A stretch of DNA of 64,000 nt from Grimontia celer (GCF_900055185.1 NZ_FIZX01000001.1:1488001-1552000); one strand, 5' to 3'; positions 26,808 through 36,847 are shown, counted from the first letter of the stretch. Numbers and translations: made by a program. Notes: generated from the sequence alone by a model not told the origin.

Positions 26808-28127
26808 TTACGCTGCCGCTGTTTGCGCCATTGGCCCACCAAACTTATACAAGTTAGGAAATACTGTGTTCAATGCACCGTTATTGAGCCCAAGCCATTG
26901 AACTACATGCGCTGCATACTGTTCATGGGAGATTTTAGGGATCAAGCGCCCTTCACCATTGTCATCCTGGCCACCACGCGTGAAGTCTGGGTAAGTACCG
27001 AAACAAGTACTCGCCTGCGCGCCACCGCCAAACAGGAAGTGTCCGCCACCCCAGCCGTGGTCTGTACCGTTACGCGAATTGTCATGCATCGTGCGGCCAA
27101 ACTCTGATAATGTGCAGGTCAGTACATTATCTTCCAACCCTTCCTCTTCAAGAGAGGCGTAGAACGAAGCAATACCTTCCGAAAACTCTCTCATCAACTC
27201 ATCCTGACGACGAACCTGATTGTCATGAGTGTCAAATCCACCGAGTGATACGTAGAACACCTGACGGTTATGGCCCAGCAATTGCGCACCTTCAATCATT
27301 TGCTTCACCGCACGTAGCTGCATACCAAGACTAGAGTCAGGGATACGCTTATCCATTGGGATAGACTCAACGATTGGGCTCATCTGGTCTTGCGCGTACA
27401 TCGCTTGTTTCACCACATCCGCGTAACCTGCAGTCAGTGGCGAATCATAGTATTGGTTTGCATTGCTTTCGTAGCTTGAACGCATTGCGGCATTCTTAAG
27501 CATCTTGAAAGATTCAAAACCATTTCTGTTCACGAAGATTTTGTCGGTATCGTAAGCATCCAGCAGTGTATTCGGGCCAGTGTGGAATGCATTCGGCAAA
27601 CCACCATAACTGCGCGACAGAACATCCATCGACATACCTAGCCAGCCATTTTCGCTGTAATCCTGTCCCATCCAGCTATGCTGCCACACTTCCTGCTGCT
27701 TGTTGTGCGCAAACAGGAATGGAGGCAAATCGGCGCGACCAGAAGCGATGTCACTTTGAGTAACTGGTGCCAGCAATGGACCAACATTAAGTGCAAAGTT
27801 TGCCTTACCTCTTTCGAACAAAGGCATAAGCGGTGTCATGCCTTTATGCAGGCCAAAGCGCACACCATTCGCATCACGAATATTTAGAGGGTGCACTTCG
27901 CTGTGTGAAACCACTGTCGAATTCCGTGAAGAGGCATATTTGCTGTAATTAGTGCTGTCTAAAGGTAACACTTGATGGAAAAAGTCATTACCACCAGCCA
28001 GGAAGACACAAACAAGGGCTTTATAATCTTCCGCACCGCTCGCCTGAACGCTTAAGCTCATTGGCGCGGCTACCGTTGCACCCGCAGCACCCAAAGATTT
28101 GATGAAGTTTCTTCTTGTCAGTTTCAT
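26808..28127 (-). CDS. DUF1501 family Tat-exported protein
   Basis: 439 residues from the ATG at 28127. The N terminus is a twin-arginine signal (TRRNFIKSLGAAGATVAAP), so it is folded before export. The body has the DUF1501 alkaline-phosphatase-like pattern (VCVFLAGGNDFFHQVLP, SLGGFDTHDNQ, SEFGRT, GTDHGWGGGHFLFGG) with conserved His and Asp that could hold metal. The start overlaps the stop of the DUF1800 gene as ATGA. The two families are regularly paired; no substrate is established. Confidence 0.87.
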   Translation of the reverse strand: MKLTRRNFIKSLGAAGATVAAPMSLSVQASGAEDYKALVCVFLAGGNDFFHQVLPLDSTNYSKYASSRNSTVVSHSEVHPLNIRDANGVRFGLHKGMTPLMPLFERGKANFALNVGPLLAPVTQSDIASGRADLPPFLFAHNKQQEVWQHSWMGQDYSENGWLGMSMDVLSRSYGGLPNAFHTGPNTLLDAYDTDKIFVNRNGFESFKMLKNAAMRSSYESNANQYYDSPLTAGYADVVKQAMYAQDQMSPIVESIPMDKRIPDSSLGMQLRAVKQMIEGAQLLGHNRQVFYVSLGGFDTHDNQVRRQDELMREFSEGIASFYASLEEEGLEDNVLTCTLSEFGRTMHDNSRNGTDHGWGGGHFLFGGGAQASTCFGTYPDFTRGGQDDNGEGRLIPKISHEQYAAHVVQWLGLNNGALNTVFPNLYKFGGPMAQTAAA

Positions 28128-29746
28128 GCGCGGTTCTCCTGAACGTGGAAATATGGTGATGCCAGAGCAACAAACAATAAACGCTGCACCCATTTGCCTG
28201 GGTTCAAGTTCATTCCGTTATATTGTTTATACATTGACTCTTTCAGTGAATTTGGCATCGCACCATTGAAAAAGCGTTCTGATGTTTCCTGAACAAAACC
28301 ATCAATATCTTTTTTAGCAATCAACGCTTTAAAATCTTCCACATTGATATAGAGCTCTTTTCTTAATGGAGCACTTGTTTTCTGAAGATTCAGGCGAAGA
28401 ATACCGTAAATAAAGTTGTGGACGTAAATAATATGCGACCAATCAATAATTTGTAATTCTGGTGCAACGAGATTATTTTCTTTCACAACACCTTTTGGCG
28501 CATAATCCGGCAGGTAGAAATTAAATACAGAAGGTGAACCCAGCGGATATTGGTTACAGGTTTTCAGATAAACCAAATCTGTTTCTACAACTTCACTCCC
28601 TGCTCCCGGCTTAACGTCAAGAGCGCGGTAGACAGCGACCAAAGACAACCAAGGCTCGCGCACTTTACTCATTGTCATTGGCGTTGCAGTGTAAACCTCA
28701 GGGTCAGTCAGGATTGCCCAGACCACTGCTTTCAGATCACCCGTAATGCCCATGCCATTATCGAGGAACACTTCCGCTACACGGCGCACGTAATCAGGCG
28801 ATGGGTTGGAGCTGGTCAGGCGCTGAATAAGGCCATGTGATATGTGCGGTGCGGTCGAAGGATGATGCAGAAGCATATCCATAACCTGATCCATTTCCTG
28901 CTCTGCAGGCATGTTTTTCGGGAAACGGTGGCCCATTACCCATTTTTCACCACGGTCATGATCAACGGCGTTGTTCACCATTGGCTGAATCAGTGCATCA
29001 TCGCTGTGATTCCAACCGGTAAAGATACGCGCCAGTTCCTGGATGTCTCTTTCGGTGTAACACGGGATTGGCTTGCCATTCCCATCCAGATAGTACGTCC
29101 CGTCAATGTCGCGCTCATACAAACCGATAGAAAAGAGCTGCATGATTTCGCGAGCATAGTTTTCATCTGGTCGGCGTCCACTTGCTGGGTCGCCTTTCAT
29201 GTTGCCAACCATAGATAGGTATTGGCCCATCACCGGAGATACAGACACATCTTTCAGCAAGTCACGGAAGTTACCGAATGCATGCTGACACAGCAGATCG
29301 TTGTAGTTCGCGATAGCTGGCGCGTGGTTGGCGAGGTTGGAATCTTGGTCTGAAGCGACAAAGATTTGGGATAGTGCATATGCGACACGCTGTCGCAGTT
29401 GATCTTTTGAGTTGAATGCGACATCAAGCCAGGCTCTTACACGGGTTGCCTTAGAAGGTCTTTTACCGTAGCCCTGCGCCTCAAATTGCTTATGGCATTG
29501 CTCTAAATGAGATGTCGCTGGCAGTGAAGCTTGCTCGTCAAACCAAGCTTTTGCGCGTTTATTTACTAGGTCGTTTGCTTCGCCTTTTTTTGGACCAAAA
29601 GTCGCTAGGTCCAGCCAGCGCGATGCATGAGAAAAAGAATCAAATTGCATATCAAATACCCTCAAATTGCCCGAGCAATCTAGAGCGTCATTTATAATGC
29701 GACGTTTCTCTTTCGAATCACTCGGTACACAAATGAGAATATTCAT
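28124..29746 (-). CDS. DUF1800 family protein
   Basis: 540 residues with the DUF1800 core (ASRWLDLATFGPKKGEANDL, LRQRVAYALSQIFVAS, PDENYAREIMQLFSIGLYERD, GKPIPCYTERDIQELARIFTGW). No clear signal peptide is visible. It is translationally coupled to the DUF1501 gene downstream through ATGA. The pair is widespread in bacteria without a firm function. Confidence 0.85.
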   Translation of the reverse strand: MNILICVPSDSKEKRRIINDALDCSGNLRVFDMQFDSFSHASRWLDLATFGPKKGEANDLVNKRAKAWFDEQASLPATSHLEQCHKQFEAQGYGKRPSKATRVRAWLDVAFNSKDQLRQRVAYALSQIFVASDQDSNLANHAPAIANYNDLLCQHAFGNFRDLLKDVSVSPVMGQYLSMVGNMKGDPASGRRPDENYAREIMQLFSIGLYERDIDGTYYLDGNGKPIPCYTERDIQELARIFTGWNHSDDALIQPMVNNAVDHDRGEKWVMGHRFPKNMPAEQEMDQVMDMLLHHPSTAPHISHGLIQRLTSSNPSPDYVRRVAEVFLDNGMGITGDLKAVVWAILTDPEVYTATPMTMSKVREPWLSLVAVYRALDVKPGAGSEVVETDLVYLKTCNQYPLGSPSVFNFYLPDYAPKGVVKENNLVAPELQIIDWSHIIYVHNFIYGILRLNLQKTSAPLRKELYINVEDFKALIAKKDIDGFVQETSERFFNGAMPNSLKESMYKQYNGMNLNPGKWVQRLLFVALASPYFHVQENRA

Positions 29747-30049
29747 ACTTTTCTAATCAAAAAATGTTGTTGGAACAAATATAGATCACTACTTCAATAT
29801 TTAATTAAATTATCAATATTGAAACATCTATTTGCTTGCAAATTTACACTTTAATAAGCTATGCAGACTCGTATCCTGAGGGAGAGAATATTCATCCACA
29901 TGCAGATAAATTATCGCTAAATATCAATTATTTTCATCAAAAAATAAGATGTAAAAATAACCTACAGTCTTGCTAATTTCTTCATTATTCATTCATTTAG
30001 CTGCGTCATTATCATTAATTTGTAATGATAATTTAAAGTCTCGCCCTGT
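29747..30049. other. AT-rich intergenic interval
   Basis: About 300 very AT-rich bases upstream of the DUF1800 gene and downstream of the penicillin-acylase-type gene. No ORF of note. It must hold the DUF1800 promoter and contains the palindrome at 30008-30032. Confidence 0.7.
30008..30032. promoter_or_regulatory. Perfect AT-rich palindrome, possible operator
   Basis: Ten-base arms ATTATCATTA / TAATGATAAT around ATTTG. The arms resemble Fur half sites (AATGATAAT), but the spacing differs from a standard Fur box. With A/T only it is unlikely to be a terminator. Confidence 0.45.
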
Positions 30050-32347
30050 TTAATTCGGCTCAAACGAAATTTGTTGTACCGGAGGGCCAGGAAGCAAAGG
30101 CGTAAATGCATTATTGCTATAAGATTCAAAGCCTTCTCTATAGAAAGGCGATAGAGGGTGCCCACTCTGCCCTCCAGGGAGCGTTAAAACACCATTTACT
30201 TCATCGCCGGGCTGAACAATCAGACGCTGAGAAGCACCAAAAGTTCGCCCTTGAACCGCTGGCATAAAGCGATCTCCAAAGCCGGCTACTGGCGGCATAT
30301 CCAGAATGCTACCAAGAATAGGGATCTGGCGGCTGAATGGATGCTGAACTTCGAGTTGATTTACCGCTCCCCACTTGAGTGCCTGCAAAGAGCCATTCGC
30401 GTGACCTGTCATTTCAATCATCAGGTTTTCACGCATCTCAAGGTATGCCATGACAAGAAACTGATTCCAATCGGTCATATTCTTCGGCAGCCAAGATTCA
30501 GGCTGCTCTTTCACCAACTGCCAAAGTGCGGGTTCAATTTGTCGTTCAATCAGGGAGAGTGAGAGTTGTTGCTCTTCAAGATTGGTTTCCAACGGCGCAA
30601 ACAATCTGTCTATCAATGCATCGCGGTATTTGCGAACCAATGTATATCCAACAGAATCCTCGCAGGCACACTTATTCCAGCTGTTAAGTGCTTTTATGTC
30701 TTCCTTAAATAGTGTGTCATCCCGCGTCAGTAGTTCCAGTAACAGCTCATGCCACCGTTGAAGAAATACCGCTTCGTTGTCTAACTGAATCGCGTAGAAG
30801 TCTTCAATATCGAAGATGTTTTTTTCCATCAGCCGGTGCTTAATCTGCGCACTCCTTGCGCCAAGCGCGTAACCACCGTTTCCATAGCGCTGATTTTCTT
30901 TGGCGCTCACTACCCTGCTGTTACCTGTCCAAATTCTTTCTGATTTGGGGTTTACGATAAAAGGAACATCCGTTGCGCTTTGCTGCCAACGCTTGTCATA
31001 TCCACTTGAAGGCTCTGGCCTAACGAGCGGTTGTCTTCTGTCGGGGATAGCCCCGGTTGCTTGCCAGGCAATGTTTCCCTCAGAATCTGCCAGCACCATG
31101 TTTTGCACTGGAATACCTGTTGCTTTACTAACATCCAGTGCCTGTTTGACTGTTTCCGCTTGCTCTAGCTTCATTAAATTGAGGTTCACAGCGTAGTCAC
31201 GATGCGCGACCCAACTTAGCGCATATTTTTCTCCATCGATCACTCGGACTGGACCAAACTCGCTCTGTTCCAGCAGGTACTTATGTTCTCCCTCTTTGAG
31301 AGGAATCGTTTCAGTTTCCAGTCTGGTTTTATCTTTCGGGCTTAAGCGATACCAATCTGCTGTATCCATATAGCCATTGGTGAACCCCCAAGCGACATGA
31401 CCATTAGAACCCACCACAATCGCTGGTGCCCCGGGTAAACTGACACCCGTTATCTGCAACAGATCATCACCGGATTGGATATTTAACTGGGTGCGATACC
31501 AGATAACAGGCACGGCGAGGCCAAGGTGCATGTCATCAGACAGCATGGCTTTACCATTACGCGTTAATGAGCCTTCTACTGCCCAGTTGTTGCTTCCTAC
31601 CGCAATAGGCTTTTCTATCTCGACGTGCTGAGCTGTCTCTAACAAAGAAGAGGGCAACTCGGGAACAGGTTTTGACTTTATCTTAATGTTGGAGCCATCC
31701 AGAGCCGCTTGAAACGGCGAAGGCTGCAGCAGGAAAGACGCTATGTCTTCCCCAAATTGGCGGTATAGGGCATCTGTCAGCAAATCCCTTTCAAGGCTTC
31801 TACCTTGCAAATCCAGATACATGCTGAATATCGCCAGTAATGAATCTTCCGGTTTCCAAGGTTGGGGTTGAGTCTGCGTCACCAAATATTCAAAAGAAGG
31901 TACTGAGAACTGTGCCAGCGCTTCATTTACGCCGTTGGTATATATCTCAAGCTCCCGCTGATCAGCTTTGGACAATCGCTTGAATGCCTCTTCGCTTCTT
32001 TTACGGAACTGGTGAAAACGACGGTTTTCATCAATCGGGAGCGCTGCTTCTCCAAACAACGCTGAGAGTTCACCAGCTGCATTTCTGCGCAATAAATCCA
32101 TCTGGAAGAACCTGTCCTGCCCGTGAGCAAACCCCAAGGCATAAGAGGCATCGGAGCGGTTCTGGGCGATGATGATTGCCGTACCCAAATCATCACGCTG
32201 AAGAAAAGTGGTGTCTTTAATGCTGAGGGTAGAAGTACTGCCAGATAAGGTTGGAAGGCTGAGCGTGAGCGCGCCGTAAAATACAGCGGTCGCGAGTAGC
32301 GCCAGCAAGATAGCACTATAGGTGACAAATTTAATTGCCTTGAGCAT
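30050..32347 (-). CDS. Penicillin acylase family (Ntn hydrolase) protein
   Basis: 765 residues with an N-terminal hydrophobic segment (about 9-28) that acts as signal or anchor. The Ntn-hydrolase serine is visible near residue 252 in VGSNNWAV, where the precursor is cut so that Ser becomes the new N terminus. An acidic spacer precedes it; the beta chain continues with LSDDMHLGL and a conserved Asn region. Members hydrolyse amides such as acyl-homoserine lactones or beta-lactam side chains. Which is not determined. Periplasmic by inference. It ends 300 bases before the DUF1800 gene. Confidence 0.85.
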   Translation of the reverse strand: MLKAIKFVTYSAILLALLATAVFYGALTLSLPTLSGSTSTLSIKDTTFLQRDDLGTAIIIAQNRSDASYALGFAHGQDRFFQMDLLRRNAAGELSALFGEAALPIDENRRFHQFRKRSEEAFKRLSKADQRELEIYTNGVNEALAQFSVPSFEYLVTQTQPQPWKPEDSLLAIFSMYLDLQGRSLERDLLTDALYRQFGEDIASFLLQPSPFQAALDGSNIKIKSKPVPELPSSLLETAQHVEIEKPIAVGSNNWAVEGSLTRNGKAMLSDDMHLGLAVPVIWYRTQLNIQSGDDLLQITGVSLPGAPAIVVGSNGHVAWGFTNGYMDTADWYRLSPKDKTRLETETIPLKEGEHKYLLEQSEFGPVRVIDGEKYALSWVAHRDYAVNLNLMKLEQAETVKQALDVSKATGIPVQNMVLADSEGNIAWQATGAIPDRRQPLVRPEPSSGYDKRWQQSATDVPFIVNPKSERIWTGNSRVVSAKENQRYGNGGYALGARSAQIKHRLMEKNIFDIEDFYAIQLDNEAVFLQRWHELLLELLTRDDTLFKEDIKALNSWNKCACEDSVGYTLVRKYRDALIDRLFAPLETNLEEQQLSLSLIERQIEPALWQLVKEQPESWLPKNMTDWNQFLVMAYLEMRENLMIEMTGHANGSLQALKWGAVNQLEVQHPFSRQIPILGSILDMPPVAGFGDRFMPAVQGRTFGASQRLIVQPGDEVNGVLTLPGGQSGHPLSPFYREGFESYSNNAFTPLLPGPPVQQISFEPN

Positions 32348-32532
32348 CAGTCTTCCATGACTCCTTGGTTTTCTTGGGTATAGTCAACACTGACTGGTTT
32401 ATTAGACTTCGTGAATAGTAACTGCACGCATTGAATGTCATTTCAACACATTGAGGGCGCTGAAAAAATAACCACCCAAGCAAAAGTGGCCACAAACGTG
32501 ACCGCAACGCCGGATTTTTTACAACTTGTCGC

Positions 32533-32889
32533 TTAAGTGTGACTATGTATACCTATCAAGTTTCCTTCACTGTCACGAAGCTGTGCGAAAAAGCCAAAGT
32601 TTTCACCAATTGCTGTTTTAGGGACAACGACAGCTCCTTCAGGTACACGGTCTAAAACATCCTCAATGCTGTTTACACCAAAGTAGACAGTAGTCGCTGA
32701 AGCGCCAGGCTCGCCCAAGACCAAAGCGCCGGTCGCACCATAGGCTGTTTCTTTTTCAACGGGGAACCAGGCCATTTGCTGCCCGCCCACTTCTTGTTTA
32801 CTTAGCGTCATACCTAAAGCGGCTTCGTAAAATGTCATTGCTCTGTCCATATCGCTAACTGCAATTTCAAACCAACCCACAGGATTCAT
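32533..32889 (-). CDS. VOC family (glyoxalase/bleomycin-resistance-like) protein
   Basis: 118 residues with two beta-alpha-beta-beta-beta modules of the vicinal oxygen chelate fold (GWFEIAVSDMDRAMTFYEAALGM at the front, LRDSEGNLIGIHSH at the end). The metal-site acid in the C-terminal motif appears as NLIGIHS, so the metal set is incomplete. Function unknown. Confidence 0.82.
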   Translation of the reverse strand: MNPVGWFEIAVSDMDRAMTFYEAALGMTLSKQEVGGQQMAWFPVEKETAYGATGALVLGEPGASATTVYFGVNSIEDVLDRVPEGAVVVPKTAIGENFGFFAQLRDSEGNLIGIHSHT

Positions 32890-32961
32890 ATTCCTTTCTC
32901 CTTCTGTGTTTTCTTGAAATCTAGCTGATGATTGTCTTCCTAGCAGAAAAAGAGGGGGATA

Positions 32962-32993
32962 AAAAACGCCCCCTTAAATAAGGAGGCGTTTTT
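32962..32993 (-). terminator. Terminator after htpX
   Basis: Arms AAAAACGCC and GGCGTTTTT extended by CCTT/AAGG inside, with one mismatch, ending 24 bases from the htpX stop. Confidence 0.8.
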
Positions 32994-33016
32994 ATCAAAG
33001 TCAGGACGATTTCCTG

Positions 33017-33898
33017 TTACAGATGCTCACCTGTGTGCAGTGATGCAATGCGCTTATCCAATGGAGGGTGAGTCATAAACAGTTCACTAAGCGATTTCTT
33101 GCCATTGATGCCGAAAGCCATCATAGAACCTTCAAGGCGGCTCTCATGGCTCACTTTCAGGCGCTCAAGAGCTGCAATCATTTTCTCTTTACCTACCAGC
33201 TTGGCAGCGCCAGCATCCGCTTTGAACTCGCGATGGCGGCTGAACCACATAGTCAGAATGCTTGCCAGCAGACCAAACACAACTTCCAGAATCGAGGAAA
33301 CGATGAAATAAGTAATGAAGCTGCCACCACCTTCACCTTCTTCGTCGCTGCTGTTAACGCCACTAATGGCACCGGCAATAAGACGGGAAATGAAGATAAC
33401 GAAGGTATTTACGACACCTTGCATCAACGCCATAGTCACCATGTCACCGTTAGCAATGTGGCTCACTTCGTGTGCCAATACAGCTTCTGCTTCGTCGCGG
33501 GTCATGTTTTCAAGCAGACCGCTCGACACCGCAACTAAAGAGTCATCACGCTTCGCACCTGTTGCGAATGCGTTTATGTCGTCTGAGTAGTATATCGCAA
33601 CGGTCGGCATTCCAATGCCCGCCTGTTGCGCCTGACGGCTTACGGTATTCATAAGCCAGTGCTCAGTCTCATTGCGAGGGTGTGCGATAACCTGGCCGCC
33701 TACTGAGCGCAGTGCCATAGATTTCGACATCATCAGCGAAATCAGGGAACCGCCGAAGCCAAACAATGCCGCCATTACTAACAGACCAGACAAGCTACCT
33801 GGTTGCAGGCCAGTGACGGCATATACGATGTTCAATACGATGCTGAAGACAAACAGTACAGCCAAGTTTGTCATCAGAAATAAAGCGATGCGTTTCAT
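33017..33898 (-). CDS. htpX: Membrane zinc protease HtpX
   Basis: 293 residues with four hydrophobic segments (two at the N terminus, two around 155-180 and 195-218) and the M48 motif HEVSH: His143, Glu144, His147, with Glu224 as third ligand. HtpX degrades damaged inner-membrane proteins together with FtsH and is induced by envelope stress in relatives. Length equals that of E. coli HtpX. It stands alone with a terminator behind it. Confidence 0.95.
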   Translation of the reverse strand: MKRIALFLMTNLAVLFVFSIVLNIVYAVTGLQPGSLSGLLVMAALFGFGGSLISLMMSKSMALRSVGGQVIAHPRNETEHWLMNTVSRQAQQAGIGMPTVAIYYSDDINAFATGAKRDDSLVAVSSGLLENMTRDEAEAVLAHEVSHIANGDMVTMALMQGVVNTFVIFISRLIAGAISGVNSSDEEGEGGGSFITYFIVSSILEVVFGLLASILTMWFSRHREFKADAGAAKLVGKEKMIAALERLKVSHESRLEGSMMAFGINGKKSLSELFMTHPPLDKRIASLHTGEHL

Positions 33899-34233
33899 TG
33901 CGTCAATATTCTCCGAATCATGAAAGCGTATTACTCAAGCTACCTCAAGTCGCTGGTTCCAGTGACCTCAGCTAGCTTGGGTATACTTCTCGAATAGTAG
34001 GGTCGAAATGTGGAAAAACAAGCCTGTGTAACAATTTAAAACACAAATCACGAAAATTTATTGTTTTTGTTCTCTGGTCAGGGCGTTAAAAACAATCATT
34101 GCACATTTATCCCCTAGGGCTTTCGCAGCACAAGAACTACAACGTTTCTTTTCACTTTTTCAATTCCCTGTGGCATTGATACATCAGAACCCAACCATCA
34201 ACGCCAATCAGTTCAAGGGCTATTTCTTGGGCT
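33899..34233. other. Intergenic interval with a long imperfect palindrome
   Basis: 335 bases upstream of htpX and downstream of the lipoprotein gene. From about 33937 to 33983 lies a nested inverted repeat: CAAGCTA / TAGCTTG outside and GTCGCTGG / CCAGTGAC inside. No coding sequence is seen in the rest. Confidence 0.55.
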
Positions 34234-35223
34234 CTAGTTCAGTAAACACCCCTTGGGTACGGGCCATGACACTACTTTTCTATCTACACCAGCGGAGTAG
34301 CCAACGCCCTTTTGGTCTGTAGTCACGTGCGACACCCAGCCGTTATGAACTTCCTGAGTCACGTAAATCGTTGAGAGGTCTTTATTAATGAAGGCAATAT
34401 GGCCATCAACGGTACCAATAGACAAACAACCACCCACATGACCTAATGATTCCACGCTGACCTGAAGAGGTAATGTCTTGATGAGGTTCCCGCGCTCATC
34501 CAGTTGCACTAACTTATTATTTTTCATAATGATAATGATATCGTTATGAAGTTTTATGGCTCCAATCACCTTCTCACTTCTGTCGGTCTTAGCAACATAA
34601 CCGTCAGACAGGATGACGCCATTGTTTAAGTCTATGACTTTATGGTTATTGCCATCCTTTTTGAAGATGTGTAGGAATCTTTTGGATTCAGAGAGAGCAT
34701 GATAAACCTGATAATTTGGCAACAATACCGGTATTTCTTTTATCTGTTCAAAACTAGGTAGTCTGTAAATACGCACCGGGCTACCTCTTGAGAATTTAAT
34801 CATCGTTTCATCAGAAAAATGCCACTCAGTGTAATAGGCTGATGGCCGGCCATCTTTATCTGTAAGAAACGTATATTCATCATTTTTCTTAATGAAATTA
34901 AAAACAAATTTGTTCTTATAGTCTCCAAAGACTCTAATTACTTCGTCGTCTTTTTCGTCTTTAATAAAAGTAGAGAAATCTTCGAAAACTCTACTTTCTA
35001 AAAGCGTTAGAGCTGGTGACAACAAGAGGAGTTGGTCATAACCCTTGAAGTCATGGGCAGCATAGACACCATCATCTGCACCCAATAAGTAAGAGATGCC
35101 AGCGTCCAATTTCTTTTCCCCATTGACATCGAGAGTCACAGGCACTTTTTCGAGGTTGTTGGACGAACAAGCAGATAGCAAAATGGCACACATAACCAAA
35201 AAGAAAAATTTGAAACTGCTCAT
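34234..35223 (-). CDS. Hypothetical lipoprotein with repeat-like beta structure
   Basis: 329 residues, AT-rich. The signal ends in the lipobox LLSAC (Cys19), so it is probably lipid-anchored. The C-terminal half has beta-blade-like stretches (VIGAIKLHNDIIIIMKNNKLVQLDERGNLIKTL and GHIAFINKDLSTIYVTQEVHNGWVSHVTTDQ) reminiscent of WD40/beta-propeller proteins. I do not recognise the family. Confidence 0.7.
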   Translation of the reverse strand: MSSFKFFFLVMCAILLSACSSNNLEKVPVTLDVNGEKKLDAGISYLLGADDGVYAAHDFKGYDQLLLLSPALTLLESRVFEDFSTFIKDEKDDEVIRVFGDYKNKFVFNFIKKNDEYTFLTDKDGRPSAYYTEWHFSDETMIKFSRGSPVRIYRLPSFEQIKEIPVLLPNYQVYHALSESKRFLHIFKKDGNNHKVIDLNNGVILSDGYVAKTDRSEKVIGAIKLHNDIIIIMKNNKLVQLDERGNLIKTLPLQVSVESLGHVGGCLSIGTVDGHIAFINKDLSTIYVTQEVHNGWVSHVTTDQKGVGYSAGVDRKVVSWPVPKGCLLN

Positions 35224-35327
35224 TTCATATCCTTATCTAATGAGACTATCCGAAGGTGAGATGCAAACTTATCTAGAACGGCTTAAAAGCTGAGAAGCGC
35301 TTTTGTAAACACCTCATAAACGCAATA

Positions 35328-35570
35328 TCAGCTTTGCATTATCTCAACCTTACTCGTCGGAGATATGACTTCAAAATGCAATAGATCCGCGTTGTTATCG
35401 ATTATAAACTTCACCGCAATGATAATAAAAAAGGAAACAAAAAAAGTAAGTAAGCTTCTGATTCTAAATTGAAATTGAGTAAGGCCATATAGAAATTTAA
35501 CAAGGTGAATTGCCGCATAGACAAAAATTGCCATTGCAATCAATACAAGGAAAAAACCAACGTACTCCAT
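35328..35570 (-). CDS. Hypothetical small membrane protein
   Basis: 80 residues from the ATG at 35570, which has GGGAG six bases upstream; an ATG at 35573 and one at 35612 are alternatives. Two hydrophobic helices (about 4-26 and 38-60) are separated by a basic loop. AT-rich, no recognised family. Confidence 0.55.
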   Translation of the reverse strand: MEYVGFFLVLIAMAIFVYAAIHLVKFLYGLTQFQFRIRSLLTFFVSFFIIIAVKFIIDNNADLLHFEVISPTSKVEIMQS

Positions 35571-35729
35571 CATTTCTCCCAAAACATATCTGCCGCTATC
35601 AAGGTTGTGCAAACATCAGTTGCCAAGCGCCCAACACTTCGAGAGCTCCGTGCTAAAAACTCATCTTCGTACTACAGCATATCCAATGGAATGCCATAGA
35701 TCCTAGAAGGTTTCGTATGTGCCAAGCAT

Positions 35730-36056
35730 CTACTCCTGCATTACACCCCAGCCATCTAGGTATCCTCTTACCAACGCCACCCTTTCGGCCAGAAGTTCCT
35801 GAAGCTCAAGTACTGAATCATAAGTTACCAACATCTTTTTGGAGATCTCTAGCTCCATTCCACCTTCGTCATAAGGACGCGTCTCAATATTTTCATATCG
35901 GGTTTTATCTGCGAGGAACATCCGTGCAACGCTATCAGCCTCTTTTTCAGTAGCGAAAACAGCATAAAAATCCACGACATGCTCTTTTGAGAAGTCAAAA
36001 TTACTCTCCTCCATTCTTCGAAATACGTTGCCAATATCGTCATCAGGATATTTCAT
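35730..36056 (-). CDS. RraB-like (ribonuclease E inhibitor B family) protein
   Basis: 108 residues from the ATG at 36056, preceded by AGGAAGGG. The pattern MKYPDDDIGNVFRRMEESNFDFSKEHVVDFYAVFATEKEADSVA is that of the RraB-type domain; true RraB is about 140 residues with a long acidic tail, absent here. Family members bind RNase E, but this one is a shorter paralog in an AT-rich patch and its role is open. A 31-base element lies about 35 bases upstream of the start and is repeated upstream of the next gene. Confidence 0.7.
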   Translation of the reverse strand: MKYPDDDIGNVFRRMEESNFDFSKEHVVDFYAVFATEKEADSVARMFLADKTRYENIETRPYDEGGMELEISKKMLVTYDSVLELQELLAERVALVRGYLDGWGVMQE

Positions 36057-36090
36057 AGTTTCCCTTCCTGTAAAAGGTCGTGATGAACGG

Positions 36091-36121
36091 CACATCCCCG
36101 TCCAAAGAATCAGCTTAAGTA
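36091..36121. repeat. 31-bp direct repeat, copy A
   Basis: Identical to copy B at 36848-36878 except for two positions. It starts GGCAC, contains CAAAGAATCAGCTTAAG, and ends about 35 bases before the RraB-like start codon. Confidence 0.85.
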
Positions 36122-36185
36122 ATTGGACTAAGGCGTACCAAGACTGAACGAGCCAGCCTTGGGCTACGAATATTTTTGATATATT

Positions 36186-36815
36186 TCATAGCCTTGGGTT
36201 AATATTTCGCTTGGTCATGACTTTGTAAATTATAAGAAGACAGAGTATGGCTAAAACATCTAATTGAATAAATCCATTTGAATCACTACCCATTGAAAAT
36301 GAAGCAATATTCCCCCCAATCGAGAAGCCAAATTCAAGAAAGTTGTAAACGGGTAAAACCCAATCATATGTCAAGAACACCCCACCCAATCCGTAGTAGT
36401 TAAAATAGAAGCCACCAATCCCAAAAGAACACACCTGCAGCCCTAGATTTAAATATGATAGGAAGAAGTACTTACACTCTCTTTTTACAATTGAATAACC
36501 CGCGGCGATATTTAATGCTGCGATACCAAAGCCAAAAGCCGCATCTAAAAGTAACTGGTTGTAAACAGACAAGACACAGCCCACGATAGCAAGAACACCA
36601 GTGGCGAGTTGGCAATAACCTATAAAGGAAAAATACGATTCCCATCTCTCCGCTTTTTTCTGTTCCAAAGAAGCTTCATACATCTCAATCTCTTCTCGGC
36701 GAGAAGATATCTCTGCAATCAAACTCTTATAATTTTCCGGATAGGCATCTCCGTCAATTGTCGAGAGTGCCTCAATCAAAGACTTGGGAGAGTATTTTGA
36801 GTAGTCAACGTACAT
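36186..36815 (-). CDS. Hypothetical four-helix membrane protein
   Basis: 209 residues from the ATG at 36815, which has AGGAAG upstream; an in-frame ATG at 36899 would run through the repeat. The first 75 residues are soluble with a charged helix (RREEIEMYEASLEQKKAERWE), the rest has about four membrane segments. AT-rich, unknown family. Confidence 0.65.
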   Translation of the reverse strand: MYVDYSKYSPKSLIEALSTIDGDAYPENYKSLIAEISSRREEIEMYEASLEQKKAERWESYFSFIGYCQLATGVLAIVGCVLSVYNQLLLDAAFGFGIAALNIAAGYSIVKRECKYFFLSYLNLGLQVCSFGIGGFYFNYYGLGGVFLTYDWVLPVYNFLEFGFSIGGNIASFSMGSDSNGFIQLDVLAILCLLIIYKVMTKRNINPRL

Positions 36816-36847
36816 TGTCTTCCTTGAAATATAACTTGTGAACAATA

